A DNA stretch of 64,000 nucleotides, taken from Gari tellinella. Its lineage: Eukaryota > Mollusca > Bivalvia > Cardiida > Psammobiidae. The DNA lies in NCBI GenBank assembly GCA_922989275.2, contig OV277857.1, forward strand, positions 82,143,321 to 82,207,320, read 5' to 3'. Position 1 is the first letter of the stretch; every line of letters starts with the position of its first letter. The position numbers and the translations under genes are program-made. Below the pieces are notes generated by a model that had not been told where the DNA came from, ran no database searches, and saw nothing but the letters and a program-made list of their open reading frames with translations. Positions 1 to 10,138 of this stretch are shown piece after piece.

Positions 1-55
1 TAGCAACATGAAACAGTCTACTTGGAATTCTGGGTAGTTTAATAAATATAATCTA

Positions 56-178
56 AATTAGATAACAGTGCAGACCCTGATCAGAGGGCTCCTATAGGAG
101 CCCTCTGATCTGGGTCTACAGTGTTTGCAAATGTAATGTGTATATTTTAAACAGGTCTATGGTGTTGAGAGAGTTAAA
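56..178. mobile_element. Family G foldback MITE, partial
   Basis: A palindromic core (about 66-129) reads CAGTGCAGACCCTGATC and returns as its inverse, CTGATCTGGGTCTACAGTG. The right end GAGAGTTAAA resembles the ends of complete G copies (for example 14297-14547). The left end is not clear at the window edge. Confidence 0.6.
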
Positions 179-298
179 CCTCCTTATAGTGGCCACTAAA
201 ATAACTCTTTCCTTTATGAAAGCACCATTGTCAATTTGAAGTATCAGGGGCTAGTGAATATGGCATTGACATTACTTAAGAAATAATAAATTCATACC

Positions 299-488
299 AG
301 TGTTTTATCCTGCAATAAAACACGGGTAGGAGTTGTGATGCGTAGTAATTAAATCACAAGGCCTAAGGCCAAGTGATTTAATTATCAGCATCTCAATGAC
401 AACGGCGCTACATTTCTTGACATACGCATTTCCGAAGATATATGACGTAATGTTAAGACGTTACAACGCATGCGTGTTTTATTGAGAG
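299..488. mobile_element. Foldback element, unnamed family
   Basis: Inverted ends: TTTTATCCTGCAATAAAACA on the left and CGTGTTTTATTGAGAG on the right. The centre (about 347-383) is a near-perfect palindrome around AAGGCCTAAGGCC. No coding capacity, so it is a non-autonomous foldback element. Flanking stretches 179-298 and 489-1020 hold nothing I can name. Confidence 0.5.
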
Positions 489-1041
489 TTTAAACACAGA
501 TATGTTCCTTCTTTGTTTATATAGGGGTGTGCATGAGGTGTGTTAGAATTGTAAATATACCTACCCATGCTGGGTAACATACAACTTTGGCTCATCATAG
601 CTCTGCATCTCTAGACCCAGTATGACAAGCTTACATCTGGTTTGTGGAACAAATGTATTAGCCTCACCAGCAGAATTCCTGCAAGAAACAAGTCTCATAT
701 TGACAAAGCTAGAAAAACAAAAGTAATGGTGCATTCTGCTTTACTAACCTGCTTTAAATTACCCGCTGAATAAGATACTGGAAATGCCTTCTATATTTTA
801 TGTTCAGGACTTTGTAGATTATGGGACTATTTTCCTTAGTGTAGAAATAATAAGGTGTAAAAAAAGAGTAATGAGTTTATATATAATTAACTGCAACCTG
901 TCTTAATCCTATCCCTCATGGGAATTCACTTTGATGAATCTACCTCTTACTCATAGCATTGTCTTTTCATGCTTCCAACATGTCCTGATTAAGAGCGTAC
1001 TGTTGGTTACTATTTTTGCATCCTGACAGAAGGATGCTTAA

Positions 1042-1110
1042 AGGTGACTGAGAGTTAAGCAGAAAGCTCCTAAAGGAGCTTTCTGTTTAACTTTAAGCTT
1101 GCATAAAGCA
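1042..1110. repeat. Isolated I-type palindromic core
   Basis: AAGGTGACTGAGAGTTAAGC followed by GCAGAAAGCTCC and its inverse GGAGCTTTCTG. It matches the core of family I (for example 16672-16873) without the CAGTAAAACC ends, so it is an end-less remnant. Confidence 0.45.
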
Positions 1111-1146
1111 GCCATTTGTCTCAGCAACCATGTGTCTTAAATACAG

Positions 1147-2283
1147 ACAAGGGCGACTATGGCCCTAAATCGCTCACCTGGTAACCATGTAACCATGTAC
1201 ACCATGTGACCTAGTTTTTGACCGGGCATGACCCTCATTCTAACTTGACCTCGATTTCAATGAGACAAACATTTTGTTCAAGTTTCTTGAAGATTCAATG
1301 AATTTTGTAGTCTCTAGAGTGTTAACGAGGTTTTTGGATGATTTGACCTAGTGACCTAGTTTTTGACAAGACATTAGCCACATTTGAACTTGACCTATAT
1401 TTCATTGAGGCAAACCTTTTCATCAAGTTTTATGAAGATCAAATGAAATTTGTAGTCTCTAGAGTGTTAATAAGGTTTTTCGATGATTCGACCTAGTGAC
1501 CTAGTTTTTGACCGGACATGACCCACATTTTAAGTTGACCTAGATTTCATTAAGGCAAACTTTTTGATGAAGTTTCATGAAGATCCAATGAAATTTGTAG
1601 TCTCTAGAGTGTTAACAAGGTTTTTCGAAGATTTGACCTAGTTTTTGACCGGACATGACCCACATTCGAACTTGGCCTAGATTTTATTGAGGCAATCATA
1701 TTGATGAAGTTTCATGAAGATCCATTGAAATTTGTAGCCTCTAGTGTTAACAAGGTTTTTCAATAATTTGACCTAGTGACCTAGTTTTTGACCGGACATG
1801 ACCCACATTGGAACTTGACCTGGATTTCATTAAGGCAAACATTTTAATGAAGTTTCATGAAGATCCAATGAAATTTGTAGTCTCTAGAGTGTTAACAAGG
1901 TTTTTCGAAGATTTGACCTAGTGACCTAGTTTTTGACCAGACATGACCCACATTCGATCTTGGCCTAGATTTTATTGAGGCAATCATATTGATGAAGTTT
2001 TATGAAGATCCATTGAAATTTGTAGCCTCTAGAGTGTTAACAAGGTTTTTTGATAATTTGACCTAGTGACCTAGTTTTTGACCGGACATGACCCACATTC
2101 AAACTTGACCTGGATTTCATTGAGGCAAACATTGTGACCAAGTTTCATCAAGATCCAATGAGATTTGAACCTGCTAGAGTGTTAACGAACAATTGTGAAC
2201 GGACGGACAGACAGACGACGGACGACGGACATCCAGCGATCCTAAAAGCTCACCTTGGCACTACGTGCCAGGTGAGCTAAAAA
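1147..2283. mobile_element. Pearl-like element (family B), copy 1
   Basis: The left end carries a hairpin-like GGCGACTATGGCCCT followed by CGCTCACCTGG. The body is about six tandem copies of a roughly 160-bp unit with GACCTAGTGACCTAGTTTTTG and GAAATTTGTAGTCTCTAGAG. A short GACGGAC-rich microsatellite follows near 2195-2230, then a terminal hairpin (2247-2278) of AGCTCACCTTGGCAC and GTGCCAGGTGAGCT. This order (unique end, tandem core, ACGG-like microsatellite, end hairpin) is that known for pearl elements of bivalves, thought to be non-autonomous Helentron relatives. That family name is from memory; the structure is read directly. Confidence 0.7.
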
Positions 2284-2379
2284 CCAGCTATGGGAGAAGT
2301 AACAGCTCTACTACAAACATGTGATTAACTGTTAGAATATGATTCAACAAGATGTGTTTGTGAACCACTATGCTACCTG

Positions 2380-2616
2380 ATGTGACCATGACCTCTAAAT
2401 GACCTTGACTCTGACATGACCAAATTTGTACTGAGCTCAAGAGCTTCCTGAGTTGAGCAAACATGCCATATTATCACATGTAGTTATTAAAGTCATGGGC
2501 AATGTTAAATTCAGCCTATTTGACCTCTAAATGACCTTGACCTTTGTCATACATGACCAAAATTGTACTGAGCTCAAGAACTTTTTGAACTGAGTGCAAA
2601 TCACGGCTGCAGATAA
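2380..2616. repeat. Family Q diverged tandem repeat
   Basis: TGACCTCTAAATGACCTTGAC and GTACTGAGCTCAAGA recur about 150 bp apart. The same motifs occur inverted at 53390-53610 and 56240-56590 in TTC27 introns. Probably a fragment of a tandem-core element related to family B. Confidence 0.5.
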
Positions 2617-2741
2617 GATGAGTAAACTGAACAAATCCAACATTTTCTCGCTCATTTTAACACCAACTCTTACGGTGTTACTACTCATGCAGAAACAGAG
2701 ATTTAATTTTTTTGAAATACGCCTATTATCTGGAGTCCTAG
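2617..2741. mobile_element. Family L element, truncated on the left
   Basis: Contains the L motif CAACATTTTCTCGCTCATTT, the central ACGGTGTTACTACTCAT, and the right end TTATCTGGAGTCCTAG seen in complete copies such as 38058-38250. The left CAGGGCTCCAGATAA end is missing. Confidence 0.5.
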
Positions 2742-2742
2742 G

Positions 2743-2937
2743 GCCAGTTTTACGAAACGTCGTATGACAAAAACGGTCGTAAGTCAAACTTGTTCCTTAT
2801 TTATCCATCTAATCCTGTATTGTAACATCGTAACATTGTAACATGATTAGATGGAGAATTAAATAATAATTGATAATTTTAGAATCTGACTGACAACAAC
2901 ATTTGTCATACAAATTTTCATAAAACGGACCCCTGTT
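2743..2937. mobile_element. Foldback element, GGCCAGTTTTACG ends
   Basis: Left end GGGCCAGTTTTACGAAAC, right end TTCATAAAACGGACCCC. The interior is palindromic (TTATCCATCTAATC against GATTAGATGGA). About 190 bp, no coding capacity. Confidence 0.5.
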
Positions 2938-3008
2938 GCATATGCCAAATACCCAGTCCCTATCAAATGTACTTCTAAAGTTATGACCAAGCTTCCATGA
3001 TATATTAC

Positions 3009-3171
3009 CTGATGACAAGCAGCTGGCAAGTTTTGCTTGGATTAATATTTGTGATATCCATACACAAGGTGAGTTTAGTATCGAGGACTTTCACATCTAG
3101 CTCTTTATCACATGTAGTCTCAGTGTCCTCTAGGTAATCCTGAAGCCTGTCCACCTCAAACCCACTGGAGC
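3009..3171 (-). CDS. Probable internal exon of an unrecognised gene
   Basis: Read on the minus strand, this 163-base block starts after the acceptor TGTATTTCAG and ends at the donor CATCAG/GTAATA. It enters with two bases completing a codon and leaves two bases into the next. It encodes about 53 residues beginning SSGFEVDRLQDYLEDTE and containing DVKVLDTKLTLCMDITN, with an acidic, non-repetitive composition that differs sharply from the repeat-derived frames around it. I do not recognise the protein. The upstream intron ends in a 27-bp minisatellite whose unit copies this exon's acceptor (see 3172-4259). Other exons of the gene would lie left of the window or, on the 5' side, further right. 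The 36115-36022 candidate exon would join it in phase, but across 33 kb. It could also be a retained fragment of a broken gene. Confidence 0.5.
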
Positions 3172-4259
3172 CTGAAATACACATAGAGAGATATGAGCCT
3201 GAAATACACATAGAGATATATGAGCATGAAATACACATAGAGATAAATGAGCATGAAATACACATAGAGAGATATGAGCCTGAAATACACATAGAGATAT
3301 ATGAGCATGAAATACACATAGAGATATATGAGCCTGAAATACACATAGAGAGATATGAGCCTGAAATACACATAGAGATATATGAGCATGAAATACACAT
3401 AGAGATAAATGAGCATGAAATACACATAGAGAGATATGAGCCTGAAATACACATAGAGATATATGAGCCTGAAATACACACAGAGAGATATGAGCCTGAA
3501 ATACACATAGAGATATATGAGCCTGAAATACACATAGAGATAAATGAGCATAAAATACACATAGAGAGATATGAGCCTGAAATACACATAGAGATATATG
3601 AGCCTGAAATACACATAGAGATATATGAGCCTGAAATACACATAGAGATATATGAGCCTGAAATACACACAGAGAGATATGAGCCTGAAATACACATAGA
3701 GATATATGAGCATGAAATACACATAGAGATAAATGAGCATAAAATACACATAGAGAGATATGAGCCTGAAATACACATAGAGAGATATGAGCCTGAAATA
3801 CACATAGAGATATATGAGCCTGAAATACACATAGAGATATATGAGCATGAAATACACATAGAGATATATGAGCCTGAAATATACATAGATATATATGAGC
3901 CTGAAATACACATAGAGATATATGAGCAGAAATACACATAGAGATATATGAGCCTGAAATACACATAGAGATATATGAGCATGAAATACACATAGAGATA
4001 TATGAGCCTGAAATATACATAGAGATATATGAGCCTGAAATACACATAGAGATATATGAGCCTGAAATACACATAAGAGATATATGAGCATGAAATACAC
4101 ATAGAGATATATGAGCATGAAATACACATAGAGATATATGAGCCTGAAATACACATAGAGATATATGAGCATGATATACACATAGAGATATATGAGCATG
4201 AAATACACATAGATTGTTTTTGTCAATACATGTTGTATGAGCATGAAATACACATAGAA
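3172..4259. repeat. 27-bp minisatellite carrying a 3' splice-site motif
   Basis: About 40 tandem copies of a 27-bp unit (GAGCCTGAAATACACATAGA plus about 7 bases). Spacing was checked at 3601, 3628 and 3655. On the minus strand each unit reads CTCTATGTGTATTTCAGGCTC, which is the acceptor and first four bases of the exon at 3171-3009. Many units have CAGGCTC; others have CATGCTC, which removes the AG. Because 27 is a multiple of three, long open frames (up to 401 codons, nine-residue repeats such as MCISGSYIS) run through it on the minus strand. I regard those as by-products and not genes. Confidence 0.9.
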
Positions 4260-4400
4260 ATATTATGAGAATCCAAACTGTTTGATACTCATTTTAATAT
4301 TTCTGAAGTCAAAATACCTAAAATTTAACTTTGAGAAATAAAAGCAGACAATTTTTTTTTAACATTGATGAGGTCATGGCAGTGAAAGGGGTAAACTTTT
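4260..4400. other. Unassigned AT-rich stretch
   Basis: Nothing recognisable between the minisatellite and the next pearl-like element. Confidence 0.4.
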
Positions 4401-5500
4401 TAGCTCACCTGAGCTAGCTCAGGGTGAGCTTTTGCAATCCTTAAATGTCCGGCGTTGTGCGGTGTGCGTCGTCAACAATTTTAGTGTTTACACTCTAGAG
4501 GCCACAATATTTATCCAATCTTTCTCATATTTGCTCAAAATATATATTACCATAAGAGTTCAAATGAGTTCGATCATGGTTGAAATCAGACATATAGGTC
4601 AATAGTTATCTACCTTTGAATTGCTGAAAATGCCATATTTAACAGTGTTTACACTCTAGAGGCCACAATATTTATCCAATCTTTCTCAAACTTGCCCAGA
4701 TTGTATATTATTATAAGAGTTCGCATGAGTTCAATTATGGTTGAAATCTGACCAATAGATCAAGAGTTATCTACCTTTGAATTGCTGAAAATGTCATATT
4801 TAAGGGTGTTTACACTCTAGAGGCCACAATTTTTGTCCAATCTATCTCAATCTTGCTCAGATTGTATATGACTATAAGAGTTCGTATGAGTTTGATTATG
4901 ATTGCAATCAGACTAATAGGTAAAGAGTTATCTACCTTTGAATTGCTGAAAATGCCATATTTAAGGGTGTTTACACACTAGAGGCCACAATTTTAATCCA
5001 ATCTTTCTCAAACTTGCTCAGATTGTATATGACCATAAGAGTTCGAATAATTGAGATTATGCTTGAAATCGGACTAATAGGTCAAGAGTTATCTGCCCTT
5101 GAATTGCTGAAAATGCCATATCTAACAGCGTTTACACTTTTTGCACCTACAGTTTTCAATGGATTTTGATTATACTTGTACACAAAGTATACAGCTATAA
5201 GTTCTCGAAGGAGTGCAATTATTGTTGAAATCTAATCATTGTGGCAATAGTTATCTGCCCTTGACATACTTTGAAATGCTAGAAAAGGCTTCATTTCAGT
5301 ATTGTTTAGGCTCTAGTTATCTGCCCATGATGTACTCTACTATACTAGAATTATGATGTTGTATTCCAAAATTGTTTACTTGTTATACTACAATTTTCAA
5401 TGGATTTAGATTAAAACGGGTGAAACAGAACTTTAGGTAAAGCTATCAGGCGTCAGTACAACAGGTGAGCAATATCAGGGCCTTTAGGCCCCCTTGTTTC
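4401..5500. mobile_element. Pearl-like element (family B), copy with 150-bp core repeats
   Basis: Begins AGCTCACCTGAGCTAGCTCA with its inverse GGTGAGCT, so the terminal hairpin is at the left. The core has at least four diverged units of about 160 bp with GTGTTTACACTCTAGAGGCC and GAATTGCTGAAAATG. It ends near AGGTGAGCAATATCAGGGCC and GGCCCCCTTGTTT, the hairpin-like far end of this family. Confidence 0.65.
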
Positions 5501-5757
5501 AAATTGCCGTCTCAGAAACTGTTGTATACGACATATCCGAATGTATCTTTTTATTCCCAATAGCTTTGAAGATACAATCTGAGTGTCAAACTGTTTGGAC
5601 CCAGATGAGATGTCACGTAAAAATACTTGGAATCTCAACTGGATCAAACCTGTTTACAAAAATATATACAGTCAATATACAGTCAAACTTGAATCAAATC
5701 ATTTACCCCAGAATTTCAGTTTCTATTTCAGTATAGTCCATTTTTTATTGATCCATA
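5501..5757. other. Unassigned, with an E-like core fragment
   Basis: Contains GAGTGTCAAACTGTTTGGAC, a half core of the E family; otherwise nothing I can name. Confidence 0.35.
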
Positions 5758-5759
5758 TA

Positions 5760-6142
5760 CAGTGGAACCCCTCCAAACCGGAACCTCTAAATACCAGAAT
5801 TCTCTCTAAACCTGACAAAAGCTTGGTCCAGTTTCCAACCTTTCTTTATTTTTACCCATTACACCATAAATAGGCCTTTTTTATGTCTTTGGTTTATTCC
5901 TACACTGAATAAAATAGTTTATACATTCTAGCAGATGATAGCTTAAAGCAGGTTGAAAGTAAAGCAGAATGCGTCTTAAGGCACATTCTGCTTTACTTTC
6001 AACCTGTTTTAAGTGGTCAGCTATCTTCCCTACTAGAAACAAGCTATTTGGTAATGGGTTAAAACCCCTCTAAACTGGAAACCTCTCTAAACCGGAACTT
6101 TTTGTTGTCCCCACACATGTCCAGTTTAGAGGGGTTTCACTG
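5760..6142. mobile_element. Family J element (CAGTGGAACCCC ends) with A inside
   Basis: Left end CAGTGGAACCCCTCCAAACC, right end TTTAGAGGGGTTTCACTG, both in TA (5758-5759 and 6143-6144). These are inverted ends of a TA-targeting, Tc1/pogo-like non-autonomous element. A family A copy (5851-6062) splits it. Confidence 0.65.
5851..6062 (+). mobile_element. Family A MITE nested in J
   Basis: Order L arm, core, S arm, here called plus. Ends TTTACCCATTACACCATA and TTGGTAATGGGTTAA. The core is CTTAAAGCAGGTTGAAAGTA with its inverse. Complete A copies are about 240-255 bp, have no coding capacity and begin and end in TTAA, a piggyBac-type duplicated target. Confidence 0.8.
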
Positions 6143-6147
6143 TATTG

Positions 6148-6300
6148 CAAAATGACACAGAGAGCAAGGCTCCTACAGGAGCCCTCTCATCTGGTTCTAC
6201 ACTGCTTGCATAAGACACGCTTTATTTTTAGCCTGCTTTAAGCTACCATATGCTAAGATAAGAAAATATTTCTTGTGTTTCATATTCATAAATGAATAAA
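6148..6300. repeat. Fragments of G core and A arm
   Basis: 6148-6220 is a G core (GGCTCCTACAGGAGCC at its centre). 6225-6300 is the L-arm half of an A element (GCCTGCTTTAAGCTACC). Neither has both ends. Confidence 0.5.
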
Positions 6301-6309
6301 TTGGCACTA

Positions 6310-6503
6310 CAGTAAAAACTCGATTTTACGAACTCGTGTTACTTCGAACATACCCATAATTCAAAGTTAAAACGTGGCTTAGCCACGTTTTAACTTTGAA
6401 ATACGGGTATGTTCGACTTAAATGAGATCAACTTATCAAAATTAAAAGCACGAAATACTGGAAAATCGATTTAAGCGAGTTCGTAGTATCGAGTTTCAAC
6501 AGT
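6310..6503. mobile_element. Family K element, copy 1
   Basis: Ends CAGTAAAAACTCGATTTTAC and TAGTATCGAGTTTCAACAG, preceded and followed by TA. The core is a strong palindrome, CAAAGTTAAAACGTGGC then GCCACGTTTTAACTTTG. Copies 2 and 3 lie in TTC27 introns (50503-50699, 52266-52458). Confidence 0.7.
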
Positions 6504-6505
6504 AT

Positions 6506-6750
6506 TTTCTTCAGCGAAGGAATAAATTAGAGGCGAAAAAGGGCATATTTATGGGGTAATGGGATAAGACTACAACGAGTTTGAGTGATTGCCTAGCACT
6601 TTCTCCCACAACCGGTTTCAGTATTGAAGACAGATGGTTGCGTACAACCCCCCCCCCCCTCCCTCCCCCAACACACACCGTAGAGTAGGCTAAAACTAAA
6701 AGTAAAGCAGCATGCTCCTTAGGGAGCATTCGATCTGCTTAATCTTAAGC
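6506..6750. repeat. A arm fragment, poly-C run and core remnant
   Basis: 6506-6566 is the L-arm end of an A element (GGAATAAATTAGAGGCG, GGGGTAATGGG). A C-rich run occupies about 6650-6672. 6693-6750 is an end-less core with GCATGCTCCTTAGGGAGCAT. 6751-6930 holds nothing I can name. Confidence 0.5.
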
Positions 6751-6933
6751 CTTCTATTACGTAAAGGGTAAATACAGGATATACTTACGCAATTAGCATG
6801 AGAAGGGCTTGAGTTAACATTAAACAATATCTCAACATGCAGTTTGAAATCAATCGGGTTCAATGTACCTCAACCCTGACAATAATTCAAACTGCTTGTC
6901 ACTCAGAGTGTATGTATAGAGAAGAGAAAGATA

Positions 6934-7412
6934 CAGCAAAACCTCTCTATTATGACCACTCAAACAAAGGCTAATTTGTGGTATGAAAGACAGGTGAGAA
7001 CAGCAAAACCTCTCTATTACAACCACTCAAACAAAGGCTAATTTGTGGTATGAAAGACAGGTGAGAACAGCAAAACCTCTCTATCACGACCACTCAAACA
7101 AAGGCTAATTTGTGGTATGAAAGACAGGTGAGAACAGCAAAACCTCTCTATCACGACCACTCAAACAAAGGCTAATTTGTGGTATGAAAGACAGGTGAGA
7201 ACAGCAAAACCTCTCTATTACGACCACTCAAACAAAGGCTAATTTGTGGTATGAAAGACAGGTGACAGATGAAAGCAAGGTGACAGTAAAACAGAAAGCT
7301 CCTAAAGGAGCTTTCTGTTTTACTGTCACATTGCTTTAAGCAGTCACCTGTAGTGAACACATAATATTTAATAGAATTTAGTGGTCGTACTAGAGAAGTT
7401 TTACTGTACCAC
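6934..7412. mobile_element. Family I element with a five-fold amplified left end
   Basis: The left 67 bp, from CAGCAAAACCTCTCTATTA to GTATGAAAGACAGGTGAGAA, is repeated in tandem at 6934, 7001, 7068, 7135 and 7202. The palindromic core (CAGTAAAACAGAAAGCTCC and inverse) follows, then the right end GTGGTCGTACTAGAGAAGTT and TTTACTG in TA. Ends match family I, TA-targeted, non-autonomous. Confidence 0.75.
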
Positions 7413-7513
7413 ACTTGCTGAATGACAGCTGACTAGAGATTGTTCAGTGTTAGACGTAATAGGGTGTCTGTACCCTCTCCTCCACCTAAACACATCAAAT
7501 GAGTACTTATTCA

Positions 7514-7695
7514 TTAACTCTTTGCATGCTGGGTAATTTTTTCATCTGCAACCATTTGTCATCTGCTATCATTCTAAATTAGAATTTTCAAAATTTCTTT
7601 TAAATTCAGTGTCAGAATGGCAAACAGTTTGGATCTCATCTGGATCCAATCTGTTTGCAGATTAATCACTGTGGCACTAGCGTGCAAAGGGTTAA
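7514..7695 (+). mobile_element. Family E TTAA MITE
   Basis: Left TTAACTCTTTGCATGCTGGG, right GCGTGCAAAGGGTTAA. The core is GGCAAACAGTTTGGATCTC with its inverse. Its right TTAA (7692-7695) is also the left TTAA of the next element. Confidence 0.75.
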
Positions 7696-7905
7696 CCCTT
7701 AGCCTGCCACTCACGACTATAGCTCCATATGCAAACAGCTTGGATCCGGATGAGACGCCGAGTAACTCCGCGTCTCATCTGGATCCAAGCTGTTTGACAC
7801 TCGGACAACATTTTCAGCAATTTTGAGCAACTTTGAAGCACTTTGAAACTTGAAGCAGATGAGAAATATAGCAGACGACAATTTATTTGGCGGGCTAAGG
7901 GTTAA
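7692..7905 (-). mobile_element. Family D TTAA MITE, copy 1
   Basis: Ends TTAACCCTTAGCCTGCC and GGCGGGCTAAGGGTTAA. The core CAAACAGCTTGGATCCGGAT faces its inverse around AGACGCCGAG. Inverted relative to 59279-59492 and 62829-63022. Confidence 0.85.
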
Positions 7906-7934
7906 TGGTGTTTAATGCAGTGGACAGCATAAAA

Positions 7935-8003
7935 CAAGATGTCAGTAAAGCAGAACACTCCTGTAGGAGCATTCTGCTTTAATTTCATATTGTTTTATGT
8001 TGT
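7935..8003. repeat. End-less palindromic core
   Basis: ATAAAACAAGATGTCAGTAA runs into GCAGAACACTCC and back through GGAGCATTCTGC. Related to A/I cores; no terminal repeats seen. Confidence 0.4.
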
Positions 8004-8121
8004 ACTTGTGCTAAATATAGGTGATTTGCTCTTTTAAATATAGGCAGCCATTTAAACAAGATAAAAGTAAAGATCCTAAAAATGTAACTTTCATCTAAAT
8101 TTAAGTAGTGCGTCACCTGCC

Positions 8122-8363
8122 TTAACCCATTATCCAACAAATACACCTTTTTACGCCTCTAATTTATTCCTCCACTGAAGAAAATAATTCCATTATGAAT
8201 AAGAATAATGATATATATTTTCTATATCCTAGCAGATGGTAGCTTAAAACAGGCTGAAAGTAAAGCAGAATGCGCCTTAAGGCGCATTCTACTTTACTTT
8301 CAACCTGTTTTAAGTGGTCTCATATTTTCAAACCTAGCAACAAGCTATGGGGTAATGGGTTAA
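8122..8363 (+). mobile_element. Family A MITE, complete
   Basis: L-core-S order with TTAA at both ends; the core centre is the perfect palindrome GCGCCTTAAGGCGC. 8364-8572 after it is unassigned. Confidence 0.8.
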
Positions 8364-8572
8364 ACAAAGTTGGATTTCCCTGATTTGCATTGCTGGCTAA
8401 GGGTGAAAGGGATGAATGATGTAATAATTGAACATACATTGATTTAGTTCCTTTTCAATCAATATTAGCAATTTAATCGCCCCATAGCAAGCTTTCGCTG
8501 TTTCAAAGTTGTAGTTTAGTATGCTACACTCTGACAGATGTCAGCTTCAAGCAGAAATTATATTAACTCTTG

Positions 8573-9042
8573 GCATGCTTGTGGTGAAACCATGATAACC
8601 TTTGCAAACAGTTTGGATCCCCATGAGATGCTGCCTAACACAGCGTTTTCTCAGGATCCAAACTGTTCGACACTGAGGCCCTGCTTTGATAAGAAATTTA
8701 GAATATTCTAATTTTAGAACGGTAGCACAGGGCTGCCATAAGTTGATAAAAAAAATCCATAGATTTAAAATGTTTCAAGCACGATCTTCCGAATTATACC
8801 TTTTACCCATAGTCTTTTCTAGTTTTTAAGACACGTAATGCTTAAAGCAGGTTGAAAGTAAAGCAGAATGCGCCTTAAGGCGCATTCTGCTTTACTTTCA
8901 GCCTGCTTTAAGCTTCCATCCATTGGAATAAAAATCCGAAGATTTCGGAAAAATCCGGAGAAATGGCAGCCCTGGTAGCAGACGACAATTGTTGCAGATG
9001 AAATAAGCTCTCCTAGACATTTGTCCAGCAAGCTTATTACCC
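8573..9042 (-). mobile_element. Family E MITE split by an S element
   Basis: Left TTAACTCTTGGCATGC and core TTTGCAAACAGTTTGGATCC. The right arm resumes after the insertion as CAGACGACAATTGTTGCAG. The uninterrupted arm at 23650-23714 (GAACAGTAGCAGACGAC) shows the pre-insertion sequence. Confidence 0.65.
8728..8974. mobile_element. Family S element inserted in E
   Basis: Ends CAGGGCTGCCATAAGTTG and GGAGAAATGGCAGCCCTG, flanked by the direct repeat GTAGCA. A partial A core (8838-8912) is inside it. Ends are hAT-like; the 6-base duplication is short for a hAT. Confidence 0.65.
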
Positions 9043-9194
9043 AGCATTCAAAGAATAAAGGAGATGTCTGCTTTACTTTCAGTCTGCTTTCATCAGCTAC
9101 CTGTCAGAATGTAGAAACACTTACCTTAGACTCTTTATCATGAATAAGGATGTTTTAATCATTGACTTTTTATTGTAGCCTGTGTATTACACAT

Positions 9195-9449
9195 TTAACC
9201 CATTACCCCATAATACGCTATTTAACACCTTAAATTTATTCACCCACTGAAGAAAAAAGTTCCAATTTATACAACTATGAATGTGTATCGTAAGAAATAT
9301 TTCCTTTATTATAGCAGGTAATTGCTTAAAGCAGGCTGAAAGTAAAGCAGAATGTGCCTTAAGGTGCATTCTGCTTTACTTTCAACCTACTTTAAGTAGT
9401 CACCTGTCTTCAAAACTAGAAACACCCTTAGTATTGGGTAGAGGGTTAA
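9195..9449 (+). mobile_element. Family A MITE, complete
   Basis: L-core-S with TTAA ends. The core centre is GTGCCTTAAGGTGC, one mismatch from perfect. Confidence 0.8.
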
Positions 9450-9578
9450 ACAATTACTCTACTATTGATAAAGCATATCGATGATATTTATGAACTAAAA
9501 TTTGTTTTTGAGAAATTTTACATACAAATAGATGTAGTTATAATCTCTGAAAGTTTGGAGCAAATCCTTCTAATAGTG

Positions 9579-9813
9579 TTAAATATATATGCCTTTTTAC
9601 GCCTTTGATTTATTCTTCCACTGAAGAAAATAGTTCCAATTTATACAGTTCTGAATCAATATCATAAGAAATATTTTCTCTACTCTAGCAGATGATAGCT
9701 TAAAGCAGGCTGAAATTAAAGCAGAATGTGCCTAAAAAGCACATTCTGCTTTACTTTCAACCTGCTTTAAGTCGTCACCTATCTTCTAAACTAGAAACAA
9801 GCTATGGGATTAA
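9579..9813 (+). mobile_element. Family A MITE, decayed ends
   Basis: L-core-S layout is kept, but the termini (GTTAAATATATATGCC and GCTATGGGATTAATA) have drifted. Confidence 0.65.
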
Positions 9814-9881
9814 TACTGTGGTCTCTGCTATTGTTTCAAAGTTAGAATAAAGGCAAAATGACAGAAGACTTATCGAAATGA

Positions 9882-9965
9882 TAGTCAAACAGCTTGCATG
9901 ATTTTAGATCTTGATCAGACATTGCGTGATGAGGTGTCTGATCAGGATGCAAACTGTTTGCAAAG
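9882..9965. repeat. E-type palindromic core
   Basis: GTCAAACAGCTTGCATGATT with inverse CAGGATGCAAACTGTTTGC around TGCGTGATGAGG. Ends not clear. Confidence 0.45.
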
Positions 9966-10138
9966 TCACCTATAGTGGTGAAAGGATTGAATCCAGCAGC
10001 AATCTAAAATTCTGTATTGATCAATCGTGGGAATACTGGCCAGCAAATGGCCATAAACAAGATCTAACGAGAACTCTAATGGGATTCACATGCTGATATG
10101 AATTTGGCTAACTCATTCACTGCTTGGCTAATTGCATG

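Noticed and set aside
3005..4253. Long minus-strand frames of 314-401 codons with nine-residue repeats (MCISGSYIS, YLYVYFRLI)
   Set aside because: All three frames are open only because the 27-bp minisatellite is a multiple of three and lacks stops; only the unique 163-base part at 3009-3171 looks coding.
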